The translations under genes were made by a program, and so were the position numbers. This document shows, piece after piece, positions 22,056 through 34,158 of a DNA stretch of 64,000 nucleotides. Position 1 is the first letter of the stretch, and the number at the start of each line of letters is the position of its first letter. The notes below the pieces were generated by a model. It ran no database searches. It saw only the letters and a list, made by a program, of their open reading frames with translations, and was not told the DNA's origin. This DNA is from Lepus europaeus (taxonomy: Eukaryota; Chordata; Mammalia; Lagomorpha; Leporidae), in the NCBI RefSeq assembly GCF_033115175.1, contig NC_084850.1:4587024-4651023 (forward strand), given 5' to 3'.

Positions 22056-23153
22056 ATGATGCCTCACGGTCAGGAGAGTCAGCGCTGCAAAAGTGAGGGA
22101 GGCCTTCAGGCTCCAGGAGAAGCTGCTTGGTTTCCCAAGGTTGGGGAAGAGGAGGCCACTGCTGCTGGCTCCTGCCCCTCCTCTGATCTGATACCAGGTA
22201 CTCCCCAGGGGGAGCCTGGGGCTGCGGTCCCGAGTCCTCCCAAGAGTCCTCAGAGAGCCTCCTCAACCACCAGCAGTTCATCTTCTGGATGCAGCCAATC
22301 CGATGACAGCCCCAGAAGCCAGGAAGAAGAGGGCCCAGCCCCCCGGCAGTACCTGGAAGATGCAGAGTTCTTGCTCCAAGATGCGCTGGATGAGAAGATG
22401 GCCAAGTTGGTGAAGCTCCTGCTTCTCAAGTATCTCAGGAAAGAGCTGATCTCCGTGGAGGAAATGCTGAGTTGTGTCACCATATATTACGAAGACTACT
22501 TCCCTGGGATCTTCTGCAAAGCCTTTGAGTGCATCCATCTGATCTTTGGCATTGAGATGAAGCAAGCAGACCCCACTGGCCATTTGTATGGGCTCGTCCC
22601 TGCGCTGGGCCTCACCTGCCATGATGTGCTGGGGGGCGACCAGACCATGCCCAAGACTGGGCTCTTGATATCCATCCTGGGCTTGGTGTTCATCGGGGGC
22701 AGGTGTGTCCCTGAGCTACAGATCTGGGAAGCTCTGAGTGTGATGGGGCTGTATGCTGGGAGTGAGCACTGCATCTTTGGGGAGCCCAGGAAGCTCATCA
22801 CCGAAGAATGGGTGCAGGCAGGGTACCTGGAGTACCGGCAGGTGCCCCAGAGCGATCCTGCTCGTTTTGAGTTTCTGTGGGGTCCAAGGGCCCACGCTGA
22901 AACCAGCGAGATGAGAGTCCTGCAGTATTTGGCCAGGTTCAATAGGAATGATCCCAGATTCCACCCATCCATGAATCAAGGGGCTGTGGGAGATGAGAAA
23001 GAGAGCATCCAGGTAGCAGATGCAGGCGGGGCCATAGAGAGTGAGGGTGGCAGGGTAGAGCCAGGGCCAGGGCCAGTGTCTCCCGCTGCCCCCTGTGAAA
23101 GGGGGCCTGTTTGTTACTCTCCCTGCAAAGAAAGCAATGAGAGTTCTGACTAG
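22056..23153 (+). CDS. MAGEA10-like: MAGE-A family protein (MAGEA10-like), copy A
   Basis: Intact 365-residue cancer/testis antigen of the MAGE-A family. MAGE proteins bind RING E3 ubiquitin ligases through the MAGE homology domain (MHD) and alter their targets; MAGE-A genes are normally testis-specific. Residues 1-100 form a Ser/Pro/Glu-rich N-terminal region (MPHGQESQRCKSEGGLQAPG, then Ser runs). The MHD spans about 113-306, with [57 protein letters not shown] and FLWGPRAHAET. A 59-residue acidic tail ends NESSD. The length and long tail resemble MAGEA10 more than the roughly 315-residue MAGEA1/A3 type. The whole CDS is in the last exon, which begins at 21993 after a strong acceptor. ATG at 22056 and 22059 are both possible starts. 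One-to-one orthology with a human gene is not established. Confidence 0.92.
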   Translation: MMPHGQESQRCKSEGGLQAPGEAAWFPKVGEEEATAAGSCPSSDLIPGTPQGEPGAAVPSPPKSPQRASSTTSSSSSGCSQSDDSPRSQEEEGPAPRQYLEDAEFLLQDALDEKMAKLVKLLLLKYLRKELISVEEMLSCVTIYYEDYFPGIFCKAFECIHLIFGIEMKQADPTGHLYGLVPALGLTCHDVLGGDQTMPKTGLLISILGLVFIGGRCVPELQIWEALSVMGLYAGSEHCIFGEPRKLITEEWVQAGYLEYRQVPQSDPARFEFLWGPRAHAETSEMRVLQYLARFNRNDPRFHPSMNQGAVGDEKESIQVADAGGAIESEGGRVEPGPGPVSPAAPCERGPVCYSPCKESNESSD

Positions 23154-23277
23154 TAGAATGCCAGAGTGCCCTTTTCAAGCATGGGCTATCATGGCTTTGT
23201 CCTACTTCTGTGCGGGTTACTTGGAAAGTACTCTCACCCCCACCCCCCACCGTTTCATATATCAAGATGTTATTTCT

Positions 23278-23647
23278 AGGGGCCGACGCTGTGGCATAGC
23301 GGGTAAAGCCGCCACCTGCAGTGTCGGCATCCCATATGGGTGCCGGTTTGAGTCCCAGCTGCTCTACTTGCGACCCCGGTCTCTGCTATGGCCTGGGAAA
23401 GCAGTAGAAGATGGCCCGAGTCCTTGGGCCTTTGCACCCACCTGGCAGACCTGGAAGAATCTCCAGGCTCCTGGCTTCGGATCTGCCCAACTCCAGCCGT
23501 TGCAGCCATTTGGAGAGTGAACCTGTGCATGGAAGTTTCTCTCTCTCTCTCTCTCTTCCTACCTCCTTCCCTCCCTCTCAACTCTCTTTTCCACTGCCTC
23601 TCTGTAACTTTGCCTTTCAAATAAAGAAATAAGTTAGTCTTTGAAAT
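23278..23647 (+). mobile_element. C-repeat SINE in the 3' UTR of MAGE copy A
   Basis: Complete SINE 125 bp after the stop codon (head ggggccgacgctgtggcata, tail tttcaaataaagaaataag). Flanked by atgttatttct at 23267-23277 and 23648-23658. Copy C has no SINE at the matching position. Confidence 0.93.
23620..23625 (+). promoter_or_regulatory. AATAAA supplied by the SINE, candidate poly(A) signal for copy A
   Basis: A sense-strand AATAAA in the SINE tail, about 470 bases after the stop. The ancestral MAGE signal further on, before 'tcctgtaatcactggctc' (about 24084-24109), reads caataag in copy A, whereas copy C keeps AATAAA. Confidence 0.45.
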
Positions 23648-23658
23648 ATGTTATTTCT

Positions 23659-24001
23659 ATTAATATGTTATTTCTATTATTTCTATTAACCAGAGGGTAA
23701 GAGCTTCTGCACTGACGTAAATACAGGTCCATATTCACACACTGATAGCTCAACACAGAGGTTAGGAATAAGAGTTTTCCTTGTTATGCATGAAGTTAAA
23801 AACGCATCTCTCTTTGTGCTTGGTAGCAAAGCTATCCTAGCAATGGAACAGGTATTTCCTTGATATGTGAAAGAATTTAGCAGTACAATACATGAATACC
23901 AGAGAAATGTTGTATTCATTCTTTCCTCCAGGTATCACATTTTGGTTGTCCTGTAAAGTTACCCCCCTCTCCTCCCCTCCCCGTCATACACACACACATA
24001 C

Positions 24002-24038
<37 letters not shown>

Positions 24039-26281
24039 CACAGAGAGAGAGGCTTCTTCTAGGCTTACTTAAAAATGTAAAATAATTAAGACAATAAGTT
24101 CCTGTAATCACTGGCTCATTTGTTCCTTCCACATCCACTGAGCATCTGCTCAGTGGAGGCCCTGTGCTAGGAGTGGAGATGCTGGGGCAGGCCACAGCCC
24201 CCTTACCAGAGAAGCATAGAATCCAGGAGCTGCCATCATAGGCAGAAGGTGGAGAAATGTCCTTTGAGACAGAACCAATCAAGAGTGGTGAGCAGCTGAG
24301 TTTCTGGGAAGGACAGACGATTGTTAATTCCACGAGTTGTGGTCTTAGGGAAACTGCATTTCCTTGTGTGGGAGTTCCCTGTGATGAGACTAGGTCACAA
24401 CAGGGACCAGTTCCTCAAGGAGTAGGTCTGACAGCAAAGCCAGGAATTGAGAACTGGATGTCACATAAAGCAGCGAGGATTCTGTGCCTGAGACAACAGT
24501 GGAAGGTGTCCTAGGCTGTTGTCCCAGTGAGGTTAACAGTGCCAAGACACAAGTGATTGATGGCCCTCAAGTACAAGGCTTTCTGGGGACAGAAGAGTGA
24601 ATCTCCCAGGAAACAAGTACCAAACACCCTGGCAGGTACCTCCGGGGTTGTCATTAGGTTACTTTGTGTGTGCATGTGTGCATGTGTGTGTGTGTGTGTG
24701 ATTGGAAGAGTTCTAGACAAAGGTTAAGTTTTGGATGAATAGGAATTGAATGCAAATAGTGCTTTGGCTGGAAAGTGAGCTAGGAAGGAAGAAATGAAGA
24801 TTTCCCTGGCTTCCATTCTGGCAGCTTTGAACTTCACGCTCATGAAGATGGTGCAAGATGCCCTCTACATGGGAATGTTGACCCAATTTTATTCATGATG
24901 CTTCCTTATTTGGTTAATTATTGCCTGTACTGTGGTGCTACAATGACAATGAGTACAATACAGCAGCCACAGCATCCCAGAGTGACGAGGTCTGGAGTCC
25001 AGTGCTATTAAAATGACAGCCACTCGCATGCCATGCATGAGACAACATCAGGAACTGCCCCAGATGCCTTAGGTACTGAGCCCGCATGGTGGAGCAGATA
25101 AGCAATGCTGCACACATGAGGAACCCAGGAGTTGGGAAATTTTCAAGAGCTGGTGACAGGGTTGGGAGGCGAACAGGGTCAGCATTCATATGGGGCCTGT
25201 GCTGTTTCCCCTACTCCCAGCCTGGGGCCAGCCTCTGATTCCAATTCCTCTCCCCACTAAGCATTGCATAGTTTCTCTGCAAACAGAAACTAAGATGCTG
25301 CTGCACATCAGTGTAGTAAACCCTGGCAAAACGAATGCAACAGAGTCCACAGACTCAGAATTGCCTGTGGCTGGATCCTTGACCTCTGTGATGGGGCTGG
25401 GGCCCCAAAGGAGACTGGGACCAGGACACAACAGGGTGATTACTTGTGATTTTCGGTAGGGAGCTGAGTGAGACACATGCCTAGCCCCATAGGAACCCTT
25501 TGGACCATGCCCCAGGGCAGCACTGTAGTCTCCTCCAAATGTCCCTAGCCAAGCTGAAAAGACAGAACTGAGGTTTTGAATCTAGCCCTGAATCCCCAGA
25601 GAGCACCCCAAGGAGAATGCACAAAAGAGGCTGGTGGTTAGGGCCTTGAGACCTCTGGGGAACACAGCTTGGGGAGGGGCACAGACTTTCCTTCATCATC
25701 ACTGCAGGTGCATGTGTCTTAGATCTCCTTCCCAGGTCCAGAACCCACAGGCCCAGATCCTGATCCCTGCCCCTGGTGCATTAGCCATGAGTGTGACCTT
25801 GCTGCACTAGAACAACTTATACCAGGTCTGCACAGTCCTAAGGACTATTGGTCATGTATTTAGCGAAACAAAACAAAAACAAAAGTCCTCTACTGGAATT
25901 TTCTTCCAGGTAGTATTTCTTTTCCTTTTCGTTTTTGTGCTCTGAGTTTGTGTGGGAAGCTGCCTAAAATGAAATGCATATGTGTATGTGGACTGAACCA
26001 GCAGGGACAGATCTTTACTCTGTGCCTGTCTCTTCTTCAATTTCTCTGTCACTGAAATGAAGGAAAAATAGAAAAGCATTAAACACCATTTTCTTCCAAG
26101 CATATAAAAAGTATACTCTCGAAATACAGTGTATCATAAGTGAGATTAGGTTTGATCATCTATGTGCAGAAGAAATGTACACACTATATTATTGTACTGT
26201 AAAAACACCAGAATTTAGAAACCATGGTTGGTTGACTGTCTCGGGAAGCAACTGATTGAGTCTGGTGTTACAGTGTGTGAA
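23659..26281. other. 3' flank of MAGE copy A (U2), non-coding
   Basis: No further gene. The segment 24080-24240 matches, inverted, 44380-44560 downstream of copy C and 32160-32330 downstream of copy B. The segment 25430-25790 matches 7480-7830 in U1 and about 40230-40500 inverted in U4. Simple repeats lie at 23983-24050 (CA/GA-rich) and 24664-24700 (TG-rich). Confidence 0.7.
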
Positions 26282-26294
26282 AGAATTCAGCAGT

Positions 26295-26578
26295 GCATGG
26301 CTGGTGCTGTTGCGTATTGGGTAAAGCCACCACCTGCAGTGACCGCATCCCATATGGGTGCCAATTCAAGTCCCAGCTGCTCGACTTCTTATCCAGCTCT
26401 CTGCTATGGCCTGGGAAAGCAGTAGAAGGTGGCTCAAATGTTTGGGCCCCTGCACCTGCGTGGGAGATCCAGAGGAAGCTCCTGGCTTGGGATCGGCACA
26501 GCTCTGGCCGTTGCGGCCATTGGGGAATGAACCATCGGGATGGAAGATCGATCTCTGTCTCTCTGTCTCTCTGTCTCC

Positions 26579-26615
<37 letters not shown>

Positions 26616-26677
26616 CCTCCTTCCCTCCCTCCCTCTGTAACTCTGCCTTTCAGATAAATAATAAATATGTTAAACAT
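26295..26677 (+). mobile_element. C-repeat SINE
   Basis: Complete SINE with a (CT)n tract and the tail ctttcagataaataataaat. It has a perfect 13-bp target duplication agaattcagcagt at 26282-26294 and 26678-26690. Confidence 0.94.
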
Positions 26678-26690
26678 AGAATTCAGCAGT

Positions 26691-27111
26691 ACAGCCAGAG
26701 TGAACAGAGGTTGATTTGCTGCAAGGGAGCAGCATGGCAGGCAGGACACCTAGAAGTTGACTATAGCTACCATGTGCTGCAAAGGAGCAGCATAAAAGAA
26801 ATGCAGAGGCTGTCTGTTGCAACATTGACTCCAGTCTGAGATGTATACTTGTAGCTGCAGTCCTTTCATAGTGAGGGTGTTTTTACCCATGATTCAACAT
26901 AATTTCCCAGGCAGGTGCTATTGATCTTCTGAGCAGGGCTGTGCAGCCTGCACCATCCATGGCTTTGGGACCATCCCAGGACCCAAACTGCAACCCTCCA
27001 CATCCCTCACCCACCGACAGAAATGATAATGACAATTTTTTTGGCATTTGGGGCAAAGGTTTTCTCTCCTTTGAAAAGTTCATTATGGACAGATAAATCA
27101 CATGGGTTTGG
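26691..27111. other. Unassigned non-coding DNA
   Basis: No gene or recognisable repeat was seen. Confidence 0.5.
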
Positions 27112-27121
27112 TCTGCCAGGG

Positions 27122-27466
27122 ATTTATTTTTGTTTTGTTTCATTATAAAGATCTTATTTCTTTATTTGAGAGGTAGATTTACAGAGAGTGAAAGGGAGAG
27201 GAGACAGAGAGAAAGGTCTTCCATCTGCTGGTTCACTCCCCAAATGGCCGCGACGGCCAGAGCCAGGAGCCAGGAGCTTCTCAGGAGCTTCTTCCGGGTC
27301 TTTCAGGCAGGTGCAGGGGCCCAAGCACTTGGGCCGTTCTCTGCTTTCCCGGGCCATAGCAGAGAGCTGGATTGAAAGAGGAGCAGCTGGGACTAGAAGC
27401 AGCGCCCATATGGGATGCCAGTGCCACAGGCAGAGAATTAACCTACTGCTCCACAGCGCCAGCCCC
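27122..27466 (-). mobile_element. C-repeat SINE, reverse
   Basis: Reversed SINE with its T-rich tail at the left and ...tgctccacagcgccagcccc at the right. Perfect 10-bp target duplication tctgccaggg at 27112-27121 and 27467-27476. Confidence 0.93.
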
Positions 27467-27476
27467 TCTGCCAGGG

Positions 27477-28175
27477 TTTTAGCATATCCTGTTGTAGAGA
27501 TTCAGGGGGTGGTGCAGTCTCAGGGAAGGGGGAGTGGTTCTTTACAGAAATGTCTGGCCGTATTATCCAGAAAAACGTAGGTAGCCTCATCTGGAGGAAT
27601 TTCATGTGGATGTCACATTCCCATTTGGAAATGGATTTGCTGCAACCTGGAGGAGATCAACTGAACCATCTTGTCCAGAACCATAGGCCCAAGAGGTAGG
27701 GCAAGCAAGAGACATGTTGGAGGAATCACTAGGGGGCAGGAGAGAAGATAGAAGCCAAGCTCTATAGCCAGGGAGTTGAGCCCACATCTAGGGTCTCTGA
27801 TTTCCTTCTAATCTTGACCAACCAAATTCCACAAAAACTGCTACAAAAATTTCCACAAAACTTCTACAGCGCACTTATAATCCCTGTGTTATGTGACCCA
27901 ACTTTTCCTTTCTAGTCTAGCAATCCGTGCATGACAGTGCAAGGTAATTGGTCTTGCACTAATTTTGACTTTCCCTTTTGCAGCTAGAAAGAGATAGCTG
28001 TCTTTTAGAGATTGTTTCCTGACTTGTCAGATTGGTTTAGGCTGAGTAAAATCAAAAGTAGAACATAGAACTTTAGAGTTTTCCTTTGACAACAGCACTA
28101 CACAGAGTAATAAACACACTTGTCTGATATTTCAGTCTCTTCAGTAACACTACGCATCATTGTTAAAAAGGTATC
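27477..28175. other. Unassigned non-coding DNA
   Basis: AT-rich, with no gene or repeat that could be named. Confidence 0.5.
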
Positions 28176-28435
28176 AGACAGGAGCCGGTACTGTGGTACA
28201 GCGATTTAAGCAACTTCCTGGGATGCTGGCATCCCAGATGAATGCCGGCTGTAGTACTGGCAGCTCCACTTCCAATCCAGCTCTCTGCTAATGCATCTTG
28301 GGAAGCTGCAGGTGATGGCCCAAGTGCTTGAAGCCCTGCACCCACGTGAGAGACCCAGATGAATCCCCTGGCCCCTGGCTTCAGCCTGGCACAGCCATGG
28401 GCATTTCAGGTGTTTGGGGGGGTTAACCCCGTGGA
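28176..28435 (+). mobile_element. Old C-type SINE lacking its tail
   Basis: The head is gagccggtactgtggtacag, with ctctctgctaatgcatcttggg and caagtgcttgaagccctgc in the body. The CT tract and A-rich tail are missing. Confidence 0.75.
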
Positions 28436-31400
28436 AGCCAAACTCTCCTGCATTGTTTTCTGCCACCTCAGCCTCTGATCCCTGTTTATCCTCCATCTCA
28501 GCCCCTTCTTCCTTGCCAACATCTCCACGATCCACTCCCCTTCATCATCCTCTCAAGCTCTGCCCTAACACAGATTCACAGCATGTTTTGCCTGGATTCT
28601 GGCAGGAGATGGCTAACAAGGCACAGTAGAGACCTCGGCATGTTGTTTGATCAGGAAGGGCCTTTAGGAAACCTGCCAGGAGTCATGACCATGGAGTAGG
28701 CGTGGTAAGATTCAGGCAGGTGAGTAACATGCCATGGAGACTGTCAATCATAAAACACCTTCCTTCGTGGATAGTGGCACAGGGAGGCCACTCAGAGGAG
28801 CAGGACTTTGTCTGAGAGGCTTCAAACTAGTGTATCGTGGGCAGATTCCGGGCATCCAGAGAACAGGAGAGCTTTCCCACAGGAGGACCTGGGGTGTCTG
28901 CTGTCTCCTCTGGACACAGCATGGGCTCAGTCCCTGGGTGCTGTGAGCCCACACAGGAGGCTGTAGCAGAGGAGGCTAAACCAGGAAATTCTCCCAGGCA
29001 GGGTGGTAGGGGTGCTCAGATTGTCCTTGCTGCTGCAGCCCTGCTGTCCATGGCCTCACAGGGTTGGCTCTGCCCGCACGCCTTATCTCTCTCCAAGAAC
29101 TCTCACACAGCACTGCTGTCGCCAGCAGAATCCTTGCTTCTGTCCAGGACTGCCATGCATGGGTCTCCCTTGGCCTGTCCCATGGTCTCTGGTTCATGAC
29201 ATGGCCCACGTCTCTAATTCCTTCAAGTCCCTTCCTGGCCAGCTCAGAACACTTCACATGGGTTCAGGACTGGCAGCGGCTCATCCCTTCCTGGGGTATC
29301 TCAAGCTCATCAGAGCTCACATGTCTCAGCATCCCAGAGCCATCTCAACGCAACTCCTTCCAAACTCCTGCGATGGGCTGGGGTGTTCTGGGACAGAGCA
29401 CTGTCCTGCTGTGGCTCCACCGCCACCGTCATCTGCTGTGACCTTAGTCTGCTCACATTCCTATGTGGGGATTCAGGGTCCTAGCTGGCACTGTGCTTGA
29501 CTGGCAGGACATTCCCTTCCACCTCTCTGGATCAGAACACCTAATCCCATAGCCCTCCTCACTAAGGTGATCAGTTTAACCTAAGTTTGTGCATGACGTG
29601 CAGACTGCTTGAATAATAACTCATAAGCACGACCATTTGTCCCTCATCACACACAGTGATTATTTTTATCACGAACCAATCGGCAAATCAGCCGTTGCCA
29701 CTTCTACACTAATCATATTACCTCGGAAGCAGATTCTTACTTGTGGAATGTCAGACAAATATAACTGTATGTGAGCATCAGCACAGCCCCCACCTTGAGC
29801 TGAGCAGTTGTCTGTGGAGACACTAGAAGGATCAAACCCCAGCTGGACAGGTGCAGCCTGATATGGGAGAGTGTGGACTGACGGGAGCTCCAAGAGGAAT
29901 TCTGGGGAAAGTGATAACTCAGTCCCAATAGGACCATTTGTGCTGCTGCACCCGACTTGTGATCAGGAGGACGTCACAGCTCTCAGGAGATGGATGACTG
30001 TTCCTCAGGGGCATGAAGGGTGTAGGCAGCAAGAAGGAATCCCTGTGGTCAGCATCTCTGGGAGGGCAATCCTTTCATAGATAGCCACCACTTCCCAGGA
30101 TATTAACGGCACAGGATCTGTTTTCTCCCATGGAAGGCAACGCACCTATGTGCCGTGGCTCCCTGTAGGTGCACATGGCAGGGTCGGTGTGATCCTTGCA
30201 TCAGAATTAGCCCCTAGATCCCCCAAGGCCTTCTATAGAGATGGCTGTGACCACAACACTTCTGTTCATATCCCAGCATCAACGTGATGTCTCAAAACTC
30301 TTCCTACGACAAGCTATCATGCCCAACAAGGATGTGATTTTAGCCTCTTGGGGGACCCTAGCTTTTCAGGAGTCCTTCCTCCGTGGGTGTCTGCTCCACA
30401 GTGAGTTCCTTGGTGTTTCCTCATCCACAGATTTTGAGCAAGGCTTTGGTCTTTGGCCACCAACGTAAGCTCCTTCTTCTGTGTATGCCTTCAGTGAGCA
30501 GTTTCTACTAAAACACCTGATTCAGATCCTACTGCAAGCCATAAGGTAGTTTCTAAAACCTCCTGTCTGGCGTGATATCTCAAGAGAGGTAGGCCGTGTG
30601 TACAACACACTGAATTCAGCACCCATTTGGAAAAGACTCAGAGTATCTGGGCACTCAGGATGAGGAGACGTTGCAATGGCTGTCCAAAGTGAATAGTGAA
30701 GTGGAAGGGGCTGTGCCTATTACAGGGGTGGTGTTTCAGGGTGATGGGGGGAAAGCCAGGGCACTTCTGAGTGCATTAGGAATGCCCCGGATCAGGGAGA
30801 CAACAGGGGATTCCAGGCTGTTCCATGAGGACCGGTGTTGAGCCATGAGCAGCCCAGGTTCCAGAGATGGAAGGGAGAGCACAAAGGATGCCCAGGGAAA
30901 GGACACTATGCTGCATGAGTACAAATGCCCACTCCTGGGCAGGGTCAGCGCTTGAGAAATCCTGGGACTCAAGTTGGAGGACCTCTAGTTTCAAAGTCCC
31001 CAGATTAGGTTTCAGTCTCATAATCCCCTTCATATCTTAGATCTACGTACAATCCCATGGACATAAGGTTCATTTGGTTATCTGAGAGGCATTGCAAGTA
31101 TAGACAAGAGAAGTGAATTAAGAGACACAGTGACTGCCTCATGCTGGGAGCAGTGTGAGTTGAATGGTCACCAGGTGAGTGCTTACTACCCATATGGTCT
31201 AGGGAAAATCACCAAGTCATAGGAACTCCAGGCTCTTCGTCCGTGAAATGGGTTCACAGACCATTTTCTTGTAGGTTTGCTGCATGTGGGAAATTATAAA
31301 AGTCCTTGCCACAATGCCTGGCATATATATGGATAATTTCTAGTGTGGCTTTGATTCCAGATGCTACCACTCGCTCCTCTGGAATGATTTGTTGTTATGG

Positions 31401-31700
31401 TTATTGTTTCTAGGACACCTCATAATTTTCAGATCAACAGAAAACTGAATAGAAGAGCAACAACAACAACAACAAAATGCTTCTCAGCAGATGTTCCCTC
31501 CGAGATTCTGCGGAGCTTGATTCGGTGTTGGGGAACCTGACCGTGCTGAGTGTAACTAACCCACAACTCTGAGAACTGAATAGAGATGTGGACTAACTGC
31601 TTTCCTCCCTGCCAACTTCTCTCCCTTCCAAATCAGTGTTTCCACTCATTTCAATCCACTCAAAAATATAGCCCTTACTTACAGTCAAATGTCTCTTGGG
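28436..31700. other. Unassigned DNA between U2 and U3
   Basis: Several frames of 70-165 codons occur, the longest at 29003-29500 (+). None shows a domain, a consistent initiation context or a paralogue in the other units. A small (CAA)n lies near 31459-31475. I see no gene. Confidence 0.5.
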
Positions 31701-32494
31701 AGAAAAACCTGCTAACACAGGCCTTCCTCATAAAGGCTCTGGCTCTGGCTCTTGCAGCCAGGCAGAGGAGATTCAGGTCTCACGAACCATCAGATTCACA
31801 TCGGCCACTCAGGAGAGCCTTGACCTTGAGGGGCATCTATCACTTGGTCTTGCTCTGCGTTCAGTGTCACTGGGACAAGAGTCCCGAAAGCCTTCCATGC
31901 CTGCCCCAGGTGTAGATTCTTCTCTGCTTCATCCAACACCCAGCGGGGACTGTACAGAGCTGTTTTCAATTCCCCCTCTTTCCTCTCAGCTCTAAGACCC
32001 ACTGCCTAATGGGTGGTCCTTGCTCCCACCAAGCCTCGCCACAGGGAACCCCCAAAAGCAGAAATGCAGTGTCCCAAACTCCACACCGCCCCTGCTCAGG
32101 GCATTCACAGTCCCGTGGTCTCATCTGGCGCCTCAAGTGCTCACCCCTCTTTCCCTGGTTCCTTCAGTCTCTGAGGACGCCTCACCATCTTCCTCCAATG
32201 ATGGCTATTTCCGAATACCACCCTTCTAAGTTAGGGCAGGAATGGCCTTTTCCAGCTTCTCCATTCCCACCACAGGGCCTTCCAAAGGGCAGGTGCTCAG
32301 TGTGTGTCCAGTGAACAAAAGCATCAGTAACTCGTGGAACCTCCTGAGATCAAATTTCTCCCACATTCTCAATCAAAATGCAAATTCTTTAATGCAAATA
32401 CGTTAACGTTTTATGGACCAACACGGAAAATTGATCTGAATGCAGAAATTAACTCTCCTTTACTTTTATTTTTCTATTTTGTGACATGATCTAT
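31701..32494. other. 3' flank of MAGE pseudogene B (U3)
   Basis: Matches the flank of copy C in the same orientation; for example ccttgaggggcatctatcac versus acttgaggggcatcaatcac, and cttcctccaatgatggct versus cttcctcctatgatggct. No gene. Confidence 0.7.
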
Positions 32495-32511
32495 TTTAAT
32501 GCAAACTTCTT

Positions 32512-32743
32512 TTTTTGTATTTTTTTTATTTACTTATTTTTTTAACTTTTATTTAATGAATACAAATTTCCAAAGTACAGCTTATGGATTACAATGGCTT
32601 CCCCCCACCCCATAACTTCCCTCCCACCCGCAACCCTCCCCTTTCCCGCTCCCTCTCCCCTTCCATTCACATCAAGATTCATTTTCAATTCTCTTTGTAT
32701 ACAGAAGATCAACTTAGTATATATTAAGTAAAGATTTCAACAG
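32512..32743 (-). mobile_element. Short 5'-truncated L1 3' end
   Basis: Reverse strand matches the last about 220 bp of the L1 at 1-2407 closely, including the purine-rich stretch and aataaaagtt. The flanks tttaatgcaaacttctt (32495-32511) and tttaattcaaacttctt (32744-32760) form a 17-bp target duplication with one mismatch. Recent insertion into U3. Confidence 0.93.
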
Positions 32744-33199
32744 TTTAATTCAAACTTCTTACACATCTTCAAAGTAATTCCTACCTCAGTACAATGGTTT
32801 CTTGGTACAACCGAATGATATAATGTAAGAGTTCCCAATTTGGCATTACAAAACACCACTCCGACTCTTGACTCTTGAAACGGAAAAGCAAAACTACACA
32901 CCTAGTGAGTATCATTCGCTAACTTAGATGTCGAAGCCAAGAAAACCAACTGGAAGGAGTGGTACACGTGAAAAGTCCCCAAAGAAAACAATGACCAGTT
33001 CTCAACCACCCCAATACAACAGGGGCATATAAATGTGTTCATCTCAACCCACCCTGGTCCTCTGCTACCCAGAAGGCTGCCTGGTCTCTTCACATGAGGA
33101 ATGAAGAATGGACCTCTGTTCACAGGGGATCATGAGTAGCTGCTGTGGGGGAACATGACTCAGGTCATGGCTGCCTCGATCCCTGAGTGCATGTCCTGC

Positions 33200-34158
33200 T
33201 TGGGTGCTCCCTTGCTCATCTCTCAAAGCCTCTTCCTACAGCAATGGGTAGGATCTGAGTCACTCCCATTGACTGATCTCGGAGAAAAACTCCAGGGGTC
33301 GCACATTTCTGTTTTCAGCACGGGCTCTCGGACCACACAGAAACTTGTAGCAAGCAGGATCACTGTGGGGCACCCACCGGTACTCCAGCTACCCTTCCAG
33401 CACCCAGTCTCAGATGACGAGCTTCCTGGGCTCCCCATAGATGTAGTGCTCCCTCCCAACATGTACCCCATGACGCTCAGCGCTTCCCACAGCTCCTCCT
33501 CAGGGGCACAGTTGCCTTCCATGAAGATCACTCCTGGGATGATTATCCGGAGGCAGGTCTTGGGCATGCTCTGATCATCGCCAAGCTTCCCATCATAGGT
33601 GAGGCCTCGGGCAGTGACAGGACACAGGAGGGTTAAATGTGTTCCAGCTCTTTCACGTCGCCGACGCCAAAGAGCAGCTGCATACACTCCGGCAGCCTCC
33701 TGACAATAAGTGGGGAGCGGTCCTCGGAATTTTGGGGGACAAGACTCAGCATTCCTGCCTGGGCGATCAGCTCCTTCACTGATACTTGAGCAGCAGGAGC
33801 TGCACCAAATCCTCCACCTACTTACGTTGGGACTCTTGGAGCAAGGATTCTGTTTCTGCTGGGTTCTGCCGGTTGTCTGTGACCATCCTCTTCTTGGATG
33901 CGGGAGCTGTCATCACATTGGCTGCATGGAAAGCACGCAATGGCTCCCTGAGGAATCCAGGACTCGGCCTCTCAGCAGCAGGCAGCTTCTTCTGTGTGAC
34001 CAAGATCAGGGCGGGTGGGGGAGGCAGGGAGCCAAGGTGGATGCTGCCTCTTCCCCAGCTGTGGGAACCTGTGCACCCAAAATGCCCGACAGCTGTCCTT
34101 GGGCCTCAAGGCTTCCCTCAAGCTTGCAGGGTTGACTCTTCTGACAGTGAGGCTTCAT
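33200..34158 (-). pseudogene. MAGE-A pseudogene, copy B
   Basis: A decayed MAGE-A gene in the orientation of copy C. An ATG at 34158 opens a MAGE-like N-terminus (MKPHCQKSQPCKLEG), but the frame stops at 34006. Further pieces are in other frames: [16 protein letters not shown] followed by a stop (33818); then [13 protein letters not shown]; then [16 protein letters not shown] and [11 protein letters not shown] (about 33620-33450). A frameshift follows, and GEPRKLVI and FLCGPRA-like remnants lie in another frame. With at least three frame breaks and several stops, no MHD can be made. The upstream exon structure is still detectable (acceptor at 34220/34219), so this is a duplicated gene, not a processed copy. 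Confidence 0.88.

Noticed and set aside
29003..29500. 165-codon plus-strand frame
   Set aside because: Low-complexity Leu/Ser/Pro composition in GC-rich DNA, overlapped by another frame, with no paralogue or exon signals.
31459..31475. Short direct repeat array as a CRISPR-like structure
   Set aside because: It is a (CAA)n microsatellite in a vertebrate genome, with no spacers.
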